This document shows, one piece after another, positions 32,701 to 42,187 of a DNA stretch of 64,000 bases (position 1 is the first letter of the stretch; the number at the start of each line of letters is the position of its first letter). This DNA is from Anaeramoeba flamelloides. Taxonomy: Eukaryota; Metamonada; Anaeramoebidae. The stretch covers positions 2,926,001 to 2,990,000 of the forward strand of contig JANTQA010000042.1 in the NCBI GenBank assembly GCA_027625915.1. Direction: 5' to 3'. Position numbers and translations under genes: made by a program. The notes below the pieces were generated by a model. It was not told the origin of the DNA. It did no database searches and saw nothing but the letters and a program-made list of their open reading frames with translations.

Positions 32701-35700
32701 TATCACAATATTTTTTAAATTTATCACGATTTTTAGACAATTATAGTGATTATATAAAATATCGCGATTTGTGATATCATTGCGATAATATTAGTTATCG
32801 TGATTATATAAAATATCGCGATTTGGTAGAGATAATTGCGATTTTTGAAACTTTATCAAATATAACAAGTGATGTAGATCTGAAAAATATAGCATCATTT
32901 TTTATATTTTTTCTAATATTTTTTCTTGAGAAAAATAACACAGATATCGTCAAGTCCTCTATTATTATTGATAGAAACTGTCAATTCAATCGATTTTCCT
33001 GAACAAAATTAACAAAAAATTAATAAATTTTATTTTCTTGAATAATTAATAAAAAAACAATCTTTAATTTCAAATTAATAGGTACTTGGATAAAGTAAGG
33101 GAAATTGGTAAGGTGGATTATGTCCCAAGTAATCAAGATATCTTAGGATGTCGTATTCCAACTACTGGAATAAATGTTATAAAATTGAAGGTTAAAAAAA
33201 ATATCTGGAAGTAAATCATTAATTTTTTTTATTTTATTTTCTTATAATTCCTATTTTTTAAAGAAATTTTCCATACTAAATTTTTTTTTGAAAAAGTAAG
33301 AACCATAAAATAAATTAAGAAAAACCAAAAAAAAAAAAACCGGGAAAAAAATTATGGAATTATTATTATTATAAATTCAAAGCGATAACCATTTCTACGG
33401 GGATGTGATTTATTAAAAGTTGTCCAACTTCTCGCAGAAATGTTTACTTAACACATGTTTGAAAAAAAATTATTGAACATTCAAAAACAAGAAAAATTTG
33501 TTACAAAAATTGATTTGAAAAATATTTTCTTGTTAAATAGAAAAAGATAACTTTTTTTTTTTTTATTGTAATTTAAGGGAGGAGTTTAGAATTCCTCTTG
33601 TTTGCCCAAATTCCTAAACTTGAATTTAGAAATCGTATAATAGATTCAAACATAGTCTTATTATCTACTAGAGCTAATAAAGATATTGAATCTTGTTTAT
33701 TAATAATATTATAAATATTATTATTATTTAAAATAAGTGAAAAATTATTTTTTTCTAATTCAGAAATCCAGATTTTCCGATTATTTTCATAGGCTGGGCA
33801 GTTCCAGAGAAAATGATCCAAATCTTCAATGATATCCAAATCTTTATTTATTTTTACACAATTGACAAAATTGTGATTTATTTTTGTTCATAAAATAAGA
33901 ATATCTATTAAGATAATTTGTATAATTTCTTAACTTTAGAATAGACGTTGAACCCTTCCATTTTAAATATTTTTGCTGTTTGTTAATATTTTTCCTGTAT
34001 CAAAATTATTTTCAAATAATTTTGTACTTTCCAACGTGGACTATTTTTTAAATGATTAATTCTGTAAACTTCGAGTTCAGATTCTAATTCTTTTAAATTT
34101 CGAGCTTTCCAATCAATGTTTTCTGTTTCTTTTTCTCTGAAGGGGAGAAGATTTATTAATTTATCAAATCCCAAAATTTTTAATTTTTGAATTAATTTGA
34201 ATTTTCCTTTTGTAAATTGTGATTCTTGCCAAATCAATTTTTGCTTCAGTTTTATAGATAAGTCTTGGGGAATGTGGGTTTATTAATAGCGATTCTGTGA
34301 TTTTCTTATTAATCCAAATATCAATTTTTTTGAAATCGGATTCTGTAAAGTCAAATATCTCCAACCCATATAATAGTTGACTATGTAAAACGGCTTTAAA
34401 GAATTGAATTTTTAACCCATTAGAAAAATTCCTTTCTTTAAAAATATGGTGGACTTTTTCAAAATTATTATTAACTTTTCAAAGTTAAATTTTAGATGAG
34501 TTTTTTTGTCTAACCAAATACCAAGATATAAAATTTCTTTTGGTATTAGGATTTTTTTTGTTTTATCATCATTTGGATTCATTCCAAAATCTTTTATTAT
34601 TTTATATATTTTTTGTAATTGATAATTTATTTCAATCATTGATCCTTTCATTATTAATATCAAATCATCAGCAAACATCTGAACGTGTATTGCAAGTGGA
34701 TTGATTTTTTCTAAAAGAAAATGAGAAATAAAACCAAATAATAGAGGAGATAAAAAGATAACTTTTTAATAAAATAAATTTTTCAATATTCAATTTTTTA
34801 ATAAGACTCATTCAGAAAAATTTTTTTCTCGTTTTATCATCAAAACCCCAAAAAAACGACAACCACTTGAAAAAAATTCAATTAAAAATTATGAATGAAT
34901 TTATTATCTTATTAAATATAAAAGAATTCAACACAACAAATAAAAAATTATTAATAAAAAATTTATTAAAATTAATAATTCTTATTGAATTCAAAAAATT
35001 GGAAACTAACAAAAATCAACAACTTCCAAATTGAATATTGGATTAAAAAATCTTTTAATTATTCTTATATTTCAATATTTGATAATTATAATTACTCCAA
35101 TTCAAATAACGGAAAAATAGAAATTTCAATTTATTAAAAAACACTAATTTATTTATCAAACCAAATTAATAATAATATTGATTACAATAATGATAAAAAT
35201 AAAATAATTTATTTTTCAAACTTTACATATTTTAAAAGTTTAAAAAAGTTACAAAATGTACCAAACAAAAACAAATTGATTTTTATTCAAAAAAATATTT
35301 CAACATTCGAAATATTTAATTTCTTAAATAATTATTGTGTTATTAGATTTTTAAGGAAAGGAAATAATAAACTTGTAATTTGGGAAAATCTCGAAAAAAA
35401 TAAAAACTTTTAAAAGAATATTAATAAATAAATAAAAAAAAAATATTCCAAATGATTTATATATAAAACATTTTTTTGAAGAACAAAGAAAGATTATTAA
35501 TAAAAGGTTCTAAAAAAATGAAAAATAAAAATCAAAAAATAAATATTAATATAGCCTCTTTAAATATTTGTGGCTTGAATAATTCAAATAAAATTTTTAA
35601 ATTAGAATCTTTTTTATTAAAATGTAATATCGATATTTGTTTAATACAAGAATCCAAAATAACAAAAAAACCAACTTTCACAAACTATTTCTCTGTGAAT

Positions 35701-38700
35701 AAAAAATCTTATGGAAATAATGGAAATAAGGGTGGTTTATTAATAATAATAAAAAAGATATTTCTAGAATTTTTTCGTGAAATATTAATTGTTGAATAGA
35801 TGTAATGGGAATACAATTTACTGATTTAATCATTATTAATATATATATCGGAGAAATGACCGAAATATTGAAATTAATAAAAAAATAATAAATATCTTAA
35901 GAAAATACCAAAACAATAAAAACAATTATTGGTGGTGATTTTAATTTAAATGAAAATAAAATAAAATTATTTGAAAAATTTAATTTTAAAATATTTCTTA
36001 ATAATAAACCAAGTAGAAAACCAAACAATTTGGATTATTTTTTTAACAAATTTTAATAATTTAAAACTCAATAAATCAAAGACTATCAAAAATTTTATTA
36101 GTGATCATAATACAATTATGAATAAATTTGAAATAAACTCAAATTGGGAAATCAATGATATCTATAAAATTAAAAGATATTCCAACCTTTCAAGAAGACT
36201 TTCTCCAATTCTTTTCTCGACAGAATTTTAATTTAAATGAAGAAAATTTTATTTTATTTAAAAAAAAAAATATAAACAGAAAGAAAGAATAGTATTTGAT
36301 ATCAAACAAGATAAATTAAAAATTAATAATTTACTTTATAAATTGTTTGATAAAAATGAAACTTTACATAAAATCAAAAAAATTAATGAATTAAATTACT
36401 TAAAATTACTTAATCAAATAAATGAAGAATATAATAAAAAATAAAAAACTTTTGGAAAACATTAAATAAAATAAGAGAAACTTCTACAAAAATGTTTTTA
36501 AATAATGAAACCATATTCACAGTGTATAACGATTTTGTAAAATCAATTAGTCAAAAACCTAATACAAATATAATTAATTATATTAAAAAATTTAAAATTA
36601 ATAAAAATTCATTAAATCCAATTGACATAAAGGAAATTTTTGATCAAGATAAAATTAAAGAAATAATCAAATTTCAAAAAAATAAATCAGTTAAAGAATT
36701 TGACAAAATAAATCATTATAAGTTTCTAAAAAACCAACCAATTCAATATTTATTAAATTATAATTATTTTATTAAAACAGTTCAAAATATTTTTTTTAAA
36801 TTGGATAACAGACGAAACTGAAAAAAAGTATAAATTTTATTAAAAAAAAGAAATTTGTTATTTATTCATAAATCGGGGGGATGAAGGCGAACCATTAAAT
36901 TATCGACCTATCTCTATAAATCAATCTCTTCCAAGATTTTTTTTTTAAAATTAATATACATTGGAATTCAAGACTCGTGGGACTTGATTTCAAAAAAACA
37001 ATTTGGATTTAAAAAATATTTTGGAACAAAATTGCTGTTTTAAATTTATTAAGAAAATTTTAAAAAATTAAAAAAATAAAAATAAAAATACAGAATACTT
37101 TGTAGTTACTATAGACATACAAAAATGTTTTTGACTCTATACAACACTCGTTAATATATCAATCTATTAAAAAATTTATCAAAAAATGAAACAATTAAAA
37201 AATTGGCTCTTGAGATATTACAAAAAAAGAAGGAATTGGAGTTTATCAAGGAGATCCCTTATCACCAATTCTCTTCGCATTTATATCTCATTTCCTACTA
37301 GAAAAGTTAAAAAACTTTAGCTGTTCATGTTCAAATGTATGCAGATGATCTTATTCTTATTATGAAAGGGCCATTAATCTCTCTAAAAATTAATTTAGAA
37401 AGGATTTTTGAAATAATAAAAAGATTCGGGATGAACCCACATAATAAAAAAACCAAATATAAAAAAGAATTAAAAGATATTTTTTATCTTGGGATTTGGT
37501 TAGAAAAAAAACACACATCTTGAATATAATTTCAAAAAAAGTAGAAAAGTCCTTGGAAACACTTAATCGATTGTTTCAACAAAATAAACTCAACAATGGA
37601 GTCAAAATAACTTCTTTCAAAGCTCTCATTTTAAGTCAACTTTATTATGGTCTTGAAATATTTGATTTGAAACAAAATGATTTTGAAAGAATTGATAGAT
37701 TTATCAATAAATCAGTCACAAATTTCTTACAAATTAATATCCATTCACCTCGATTAATTTATAAAACTGAAGCAAAAAATTGATCTCGCTAGATTAAAAG
37801 TATACCGAAGAAAATATAAATTGATAGAAAAATTAGATTTCTTAAATTTAAAAAAATTAAAAAACAATACTAAATTTTCGAAAATTGGAAAATGAAAATA
37901 TTAATTGGCACACTAAGGGATTAAAATTATTAGATTTAGAATTAAAAGTTTTTCGATTAACCGAATTGGAAAATTCACCTAGTTGGAAAGTTCAACAATA
38001 TCTAAAAATTATAAAACAACAAAATTGCAATTTCAAACAACAAAAATATTTAAACTGGAAAGCTTCAAAAACAATTCTAAAATTTCGAAATTTTACTAAT
38101 TGTTTAAATAGGTACTCTTATGTAACAAGTAAAAATAAAAATAAAAATTGTGATTTATGCAAAGAAAAGTTAAATATTGATATCATTGAAGATTTCGATC
38201 ATTTTTTATGGGACTGTCCGGCCTATAAAATAAATCGAAAAATCTGGATATCTGAATTTTTTGAAAAAAATAAAAAATTAATAATATCTCCGATATTATT
38301 AATAAAAAAATTCATCATATATATTATCATTAGTAAGTGATAATAAAATTTGTGATTCTTTAACAAAATTTCTAAAAAAAAGTTTAGAAATTAGGGCACA
38401 CAGGAGAAAAGCAATTTTCTCTCTTCAAAATAAAAAAAAAAAAAAAAAAAGATAACTTTTTTTCAATCAAGGAGATAATTTATATTTTTGAAAGTTTGCC
38501 AGCCTTTGTTTACTTTATTTATGTTAACCCAACCAAATAAAATAAAATTGAGTAGCTAAGAACTTGCCACTTTCATTAAAAGTAGGTTTAAATATGATTA
38601 ATATTCAGTTAAAAATGAAACAAAAAATATCTTATTACTTTCTCTTCTCTTTTTATTTATTTTAATGAAGTAACTTTCTTGTATTTTTTTTTTTTTTTTT

Positions 38701-40147
38701 AAGAATTGAAAAAACCTTTAGGAAGTTCAAGATTTCTCCTTTTAGTTCGGTTTCTTAAACTATTTCTTGGTAATATTCCACAATAGCACCTAGAAAAGAT
38801 TTGTACTTTTTTTATATCAAAAGGATTCGGATTCAAAATACAAAAGAAAATTAAAATTAAAAAAAAAATGAAATTCCTAAGAGAAAAGTTGCACTTAAGA
38901 TAGAAAGAGTTATTTGATTCTGGGTGTTTTATCCATGGTTGTTTATGGATAATATGGTGGAATTTCAATTCGCCATCTTCTCAGAGAAACCGGTAATTGG
39001 TGAACAATTAGAACCCATTCGATACATTTTTAACAACAACACTTGAAATTACATTTATTATTATTATTACTGCTGCTATTCTTATTCTCGCTATGAAAGT
39101 CTAGATTAATTAATAAATTGGTTAATCTATTTAATTTATTTATTTTACTTTAATTCGGAGAGTTATTTTTTCTTTTTGCTTTTAAAATACTGGTATCAAT
39201 CTTCAGTATGTATAATAATACAATTCATTAACTTTATTGATCTTCTCTTTTAATGTTACTCTATTCCGCTTGTCGAATAACAGTTTTTCAAAAAGAAACT
39301 TGAAAAGGAAAAGCAAATCAATTTTCGTAGGAAAAATGAAAAAAAAAAAAGTGAAAAACACTCCGATTATATTCACAGAACAAGAGTTAAAATAAACATC
39401 AGGAATGTTTTAAAATGTTATTTTTTCAGAATTTAATAGTTTATTGTTTTTAACATTTCTAAATAAAGCCATATATTTAACAAGCAAATCACTTTTTATT
39501 AATTTCATATTTAATATTTATATATATATATATATATATCTTCTTCTTAATTATAATAAATGAAAATAAAAGAATTGCTGATGTGGGTGGACAAAGAAAT
39601 GAAAGAAGAAAATGGATTCATCAATTTGAAGATGTATTTTTTTTAATATATATTATCGCAATTAATGAATATAATCAATTTTTATATGAAGACGAAAAAG
39701 AAAATAGATTACAAGAATCATTAAAATTATTTGAAAAAATTCTTAATAATCCCTTTTTTCGCCATACAAACTGTATCCTTTTATTTAATAAAATGGATTT
39801 ATTTAAAGAAAAAATTCAAAAATATGATTTAAATATATGCTTTCCAGAATATAAAGGAGGGACTAATAATAAATTAGCAGAACAATATGTAAAAAAAATG
39901 TTTTTAAGTAAAGGGCAGAATAAAAATAGGGAACTTTTTATTTATGATAGTTGTGCTATAGACACAAATAATGTAATTCATTGTTCAATTTTTTCTTTTT
40001 CACAAATTAATTTTTTTATCCTAATTTTTTTTTTTTTTTTTCTATTTCAATAATCATTCTTTACTAATATTATAGATAGATAGAATTTTCCAAAAAATCC
40101 AAGAACCAGTTATTTCCTCACTTCAAAATGTTGAGGAAAATTGGTAA
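26725..40147 (+). CDS. heterotrimeric G-protein alpha subunit, five exons over 13.4 kb
   Basis: Exons are 26725-26940, 27044-27204, 33082-33210, 39573-39972 and 40076-40147, all with GT...AG borders and matching phases, giving 325 residues. Introns are 103, 5877, 6362 and 103 nt. The protein binds and hydrolyses GTP downstream of receptors at the inner membrane face. Motifs are the P-loop GTGESGKST, a helical domain (exons 1-3), switch I RIPTTG with the conserved Arg and Thr, switch II DVGGQR, NKMD, and the CAIDTNN guanine-contact motif. The distance from TTG to DVGGQR equals that of animal G-alpha, which confirms the long-intron joins. Odd points: the protein starts only seven residues before the beta-1 strand, so the usual N-terminal helix and Gly2 myristoylation site are missing, and the C-terminus ends VEENW rather than CGLF-like. 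An upstream exon cannot be excluded. Introns 2 and 3 are loaded with repeats. Confidence 0.93.
28528..28707 (+). pseudogene. 59-codon coding-like island in intron 2
   Basis: An open stretch reads as natural protein (SSKENEEEEVKIIPTLEN, KRLYISEDQEMCLPTKDHY, then LILYYVLTF) up to TGA at 28705. Its composition is far less A/T-biased than the intron around it. It has no ATG at a sensible place and no obvious splice acceptor. It may be a nested exon, a retrocopy fragment or a relic. The family is not recognised. Confidence 0.35.
29238..29417. repeat. tandem duplication, two 90-nt units
   Basis: Units 29238-29327 and 29328-29417 share, in order, AATTTTA, AATACAATAT, TTAGCAAATAAA and TTTTAAAAGTT, with moderate divergence. 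It lies inside G-alpha intron 2 and has no coding potential. Confidence 0.75.
31433..31856. mobile_element. foldback element with ~121-nt arms
   Basis: The left arm 31433-31553 begins AAGAGGGGT and ends CAGGAAACTTG. The right arm 31732-31856 is its reverse complement over nearly all bases, including TATCATAGTTAATG and TTAACCCCCAAGAGTC. The loop is about 180 nt with no open frame. Arm identity is very high, so it is a young or gene-converted element. It lies in G-alpha intron 2. Confidence 0.88.
32690..32966 (+). repeat. right-end fragment of the TTAGAGG element family
   Basis: Repeated ATATCGCGATTTG, TTATCACGATTTTT and a terminal GATATCGTCAAGTCCTCTA match the right end of 54331-55677 (ATATCGCGATTTG ... 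GATATCATAAAAACCTCTAA) in order. No matching left end was found in intron 2, so it is probably a fragment. GATATCGTCAAATACTCTT also appears at about 31984-32002. Confidence 0.5.
33541..33556. repeat. LINE target-site copy 1
   Basis: AAAAAGATAACTTTTT, identical to 34752-34767 and 38446-38461. It borders the poly-T (tail) side of the minus-strand LINE. Confidence 0.92.
33557..34751 (-). mobile_element. 5'-truncated LINE, minus strand, in G-alpha intron 3
   Basis: Read on the minus strand it starts within the RT domain (LSPLLFGFISHF), then FADDLILI, FGMNPNDDKTKK, LYLGIWLDKKTH, HSPRLIYKTEAK, and the C-terminal HFLWNCPAYENNRKIW, then a poly-A tail (poly-T at about 33551-33563 on the plus strand). 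AAAAAGATAACTTTTT lies at both borders. The coding region is split over several frames, so the copy is dead. At protein level it is closer to the 8530 fragment than to the adjacent plus-strand copy, so at least two lineages of this family are present. Non-LTR class is clear; the clade is not determined. Confidence 0.92.
34752..34767. repeat. LINE target-site copy 2 (shared)
   Basis: AAAAAGATAACTTTTT lies between the two LINE copies and serves as the flanking duplication of both. Confidence 0.92.
34768..38445 (+). mobile_element. near full-length LINE, plus strand, in G-alpha intron 3
   Basis: About 3.7 kb from the target site to a poly-A tail at 38431-38445. A first region (ATG at 34891 to about 35413) looks like ORF1: it is K/N/I-rich with IIYFSNFTYFKSLKKLQN and ends RKGNNKLVIWENLEKNKNF. 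ORF2 starts at ATG 35518 with the APE-type endonuclease (NIASLNICGLN, CLIQES, GGDFNLN, SDHN). Reverse transcriptase follows, with PLNYRPIS, VYQGDPLSPILFAF and YADDLILI, then the C-terminal region HSPRLIYKTEAK and a CDLC...DHFLWDCPAY knuckle-like motif. ORF2 now lies in several frames with stops (at least six breaks), so it is not active. The order EN-RT-knuckle is that of L1/Jockey-type non-LTR elements. It lies in the same orientation as the host gene. Confidence 0.93.
38446..38461. repeat. LINE target-site copy 3
   Basis: AAAAAGATAACTTTTT directly follows the poly-A tail of the plus-strand LINE. The exact boundary with the tail is uncertain by a few A residues. Confidence 0.88.
38918..39046 (+). 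pseudogene. 42-codon coding-like island in intron 3
   Basis: An open stretch reads FWVFYPWLFMDNMVEFQF then AIFSEKPVIGEQLEPIRYIF before TGA at 39044. The opposite strand also has an 89-codon frame (38699-38968), so orientation is uncertain. G+C is higher than in neighbouring intron DNA. It could be a fragment of a captured gene. It is not recognised. Confidence 0.28.
39517..39538. repeat. TA microsatellite before G-alpha exon 4
   Basis: Alternating TA for about 22 bases, ending about 35 bases before the exon 4 acceptor. A similar tract lies at 40208-40233, about 60 bases after the G-alpha stop, followed by a short AATAATAATATTATTGTTATT hairpin-like palindrome. Confidence 0.8.
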
Positions 40148-40981
40148 TACATTTAAAGATTTTCAAAAAAATAAAATTAATAGAATTTTTATATTTATAA
40201 ATTTAATGATATATATATATATATATATATATATTTAACAATAATAATATTATTGTTATTATTTTTTGTTTAAGATTTTTTATTCTTTTTAATAAAAATA
40301 CATTTAATAAATTCAAAATAAAAATTATAATATTCATTTATTTAAATTTAATATTTTTGAAATTGTTAAGAATTGAATTGTAAATAAAAATTCAATTTGG
40401 GAATGGCCTGTGAGATATCCCAAATGATGAAGTATGAAAAAAGAACATCTTATTTCGAGGTCTTAAGAATTACAAATCATTATTGTCTCCTTTGAAATAT
40501 TAATGATTATATAAATTGATGTTGTAATACTTAATATGGATCAGTTAAACTTGTTAAAAATGGGAAAAAAAATTAAAGAAAATAAGCCAAAAAATAGAGA
40601 TCAATGTTCAAAAAAATTATTTTTACCTTTGTCAGAAAAATTATAAAAGAATTTGATTGAGTTGTTGGCTATTTTACATTTTGATTATTAATCACAAACA
40701 AAATTGAATAAAATAATTTTTTTCATTATTGAAAAAATGACAAGTTTTATACGTTTTTGTTAAACTAATCTCACAATTTTTCTTCAAAATCAAAACAATG
40801 ATACCGAAACAAGATAAGATTTACTGCCCCTTCCTGTTATAAAGTAAAAAATTTATTCTGTTTCGTTCACTATTAAGTATTTCTTTTTCATATAATTCAC
40901 CATTATTTTATTTAAAAAAAGTAGACCAACACTTTTTATACCAAAGAATATTATTATCATTTTTTCGAATATTCAATTACC
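40148..40981. other. 3' flank of G-alpha and intergenic DNA
   Basis: A/T-rich with a TA tract at 40208-40233. No gene, and no repeat that I can pair, until 40982. Confidence 0.5.
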
Positions 40982-41588
40982 AGAGTTCACCTTTTTATTC
41001 TTTTTTGAAAAAACAAACTCAAATAATTCTTTTTAATGATTACATGAAGTCAAATAATGCTTTCTTATTTTAATTATAAGCCTCAACTTATTTCTTGTTT
41101 AAATTTGGTTTTTCATTGAATCCCATCATTCTCAAAATTTAATAATCAATAATTGTTTTTTATTTTCAAAAAATTTAATGTTTTTGAAAAAAAAATAAAT
41201 ATTTGAGTTTTTTCTTCTTGACATTTTTATTTTAGTCATCTTTTCGTCAACACTGTTGGTTTTTGTGTTTATTCTTTGATAAAAAAATTATTTAACTTTG
41301 AAATGGAATCAAAAGTATCGTTTTTTTTTTTAATAGAGTTTTGGTAATAATTAAAAAATCTTTTTTTAATAAAGTTTTGGTACAAATAATAAAGTACTTT
41401 TTTTGATTCCAAGGAATCAGAAGAAAATAACTTTTGATGTTTTTTAATTAATTATTCCAAAAGGGGCTTTAAAAAGTCAGGTAATGTCTGATAAAAACAG
41501 ATTACATTGGAATCATTTTAATGTTTTGTTTCCAATTTTTAAAAGTTTTATCCCTAAATTCGGAAAATGGAATCATTTTGGGAACTCT
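40982..41588. mobile_element. ~0.6-kb element with AGAGTTC ends, copy 1
   Basis: Inverted ends AGAGTTCACC and ...GGGAACTCT continue as an imperfect TIR of about 25 bases. Across its length it aligns with 62934-63502: both contain TTTCTTCTTGA, ATAGAGTTTTGGTAATAA or its variant, GATTCC/GATTTCA pairs and AATCATTTTGGGAACTCT. No coding frame is conserved, so it is non-autonomous. Confidence 0.78.
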
Positions 41589-41994
41589 TACCAATTTTAT
41601 CTGGAAATAATTCTGATTTTTTTTTGATTCCTTATTGTCTCCTTTTTGACCTTTAAATCAAATTATTCAAATTAAAAATTATTTTGTAATTAATTTATAA
41701 TCACTTATGTAAAAAATAATAGTTAATCAGAAACTAAATTTTCTTATAAATTGTAAAAAAAAAAAATAAATAAAATTAAAATATTATCAAATAAGAACAA
41801 AAATGAAAAGTTCTTGTTTCTTATTTATTTTAATTATTATTATTTTACATTTTCAAATTTTTGTGAAATTGGTTACAAAAATTCTCAAAAAAATAGAAAA
41901 AGAAGAGATTTACTTAAGTTCAGAATATCTATAATTTTTTATTTTTTATTTTTTGACAAAAGAAAAAATAGAGTAAGTTATAATTTAAAAAAAG

Positions 41995-42187
41995 GGGGCA
42001 GATCTTGCATTAGAAAAAATTTTCTTTGGTTGTTTTTTTTTGTTTTTGAATAATAATGTATTTTACTAAAGCGTTTAGAGAGAATAACTAATTTAGATTG
42101 ATTCATAAAACATATAGTGTAATCATTTTATATTTTGAAAGACAAACAAAAAAAGAAAAAAATATTAATAAAAAAGTTTTCACTAAT
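41995..42187. mobile_element. MITE with GGGG/CCCC ends, copy 2
   Basis: It aligns with 14971-15148: GGGGCAGAT at the left, ATAATGTATTTTACTAAAG and ATATAGTGTAATCATTTTAT inside, AAAAAAGTTTTCACT at the right where the CCCC end has decayed. Confidence 0.68.

Larger units (their letters stand above)
27205..33081 (+). other. giant intron 2 of the G-alpha gene
   Basis: This 5877-nt intron (GTAATG...AATAG) is A/T-rich, with long poly-T runs near 28050 and 28166. It contains a coding-like island (28528), a 90-nt tandem duplication (29238), a foldback (31433) and part of another repeat family (32690). It joins Asn-Leu of exon 2 to the YLDKVREIG start of exon 3. Confidence 0.85.

Noticed and set aside
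33541-38461. Single LINE insertion inverted by twin priming
   Set aside because: The minus-strand part has its own 3' end and tail, and its protein differs strongly from the plus-strand copy, so two insertions are needed.
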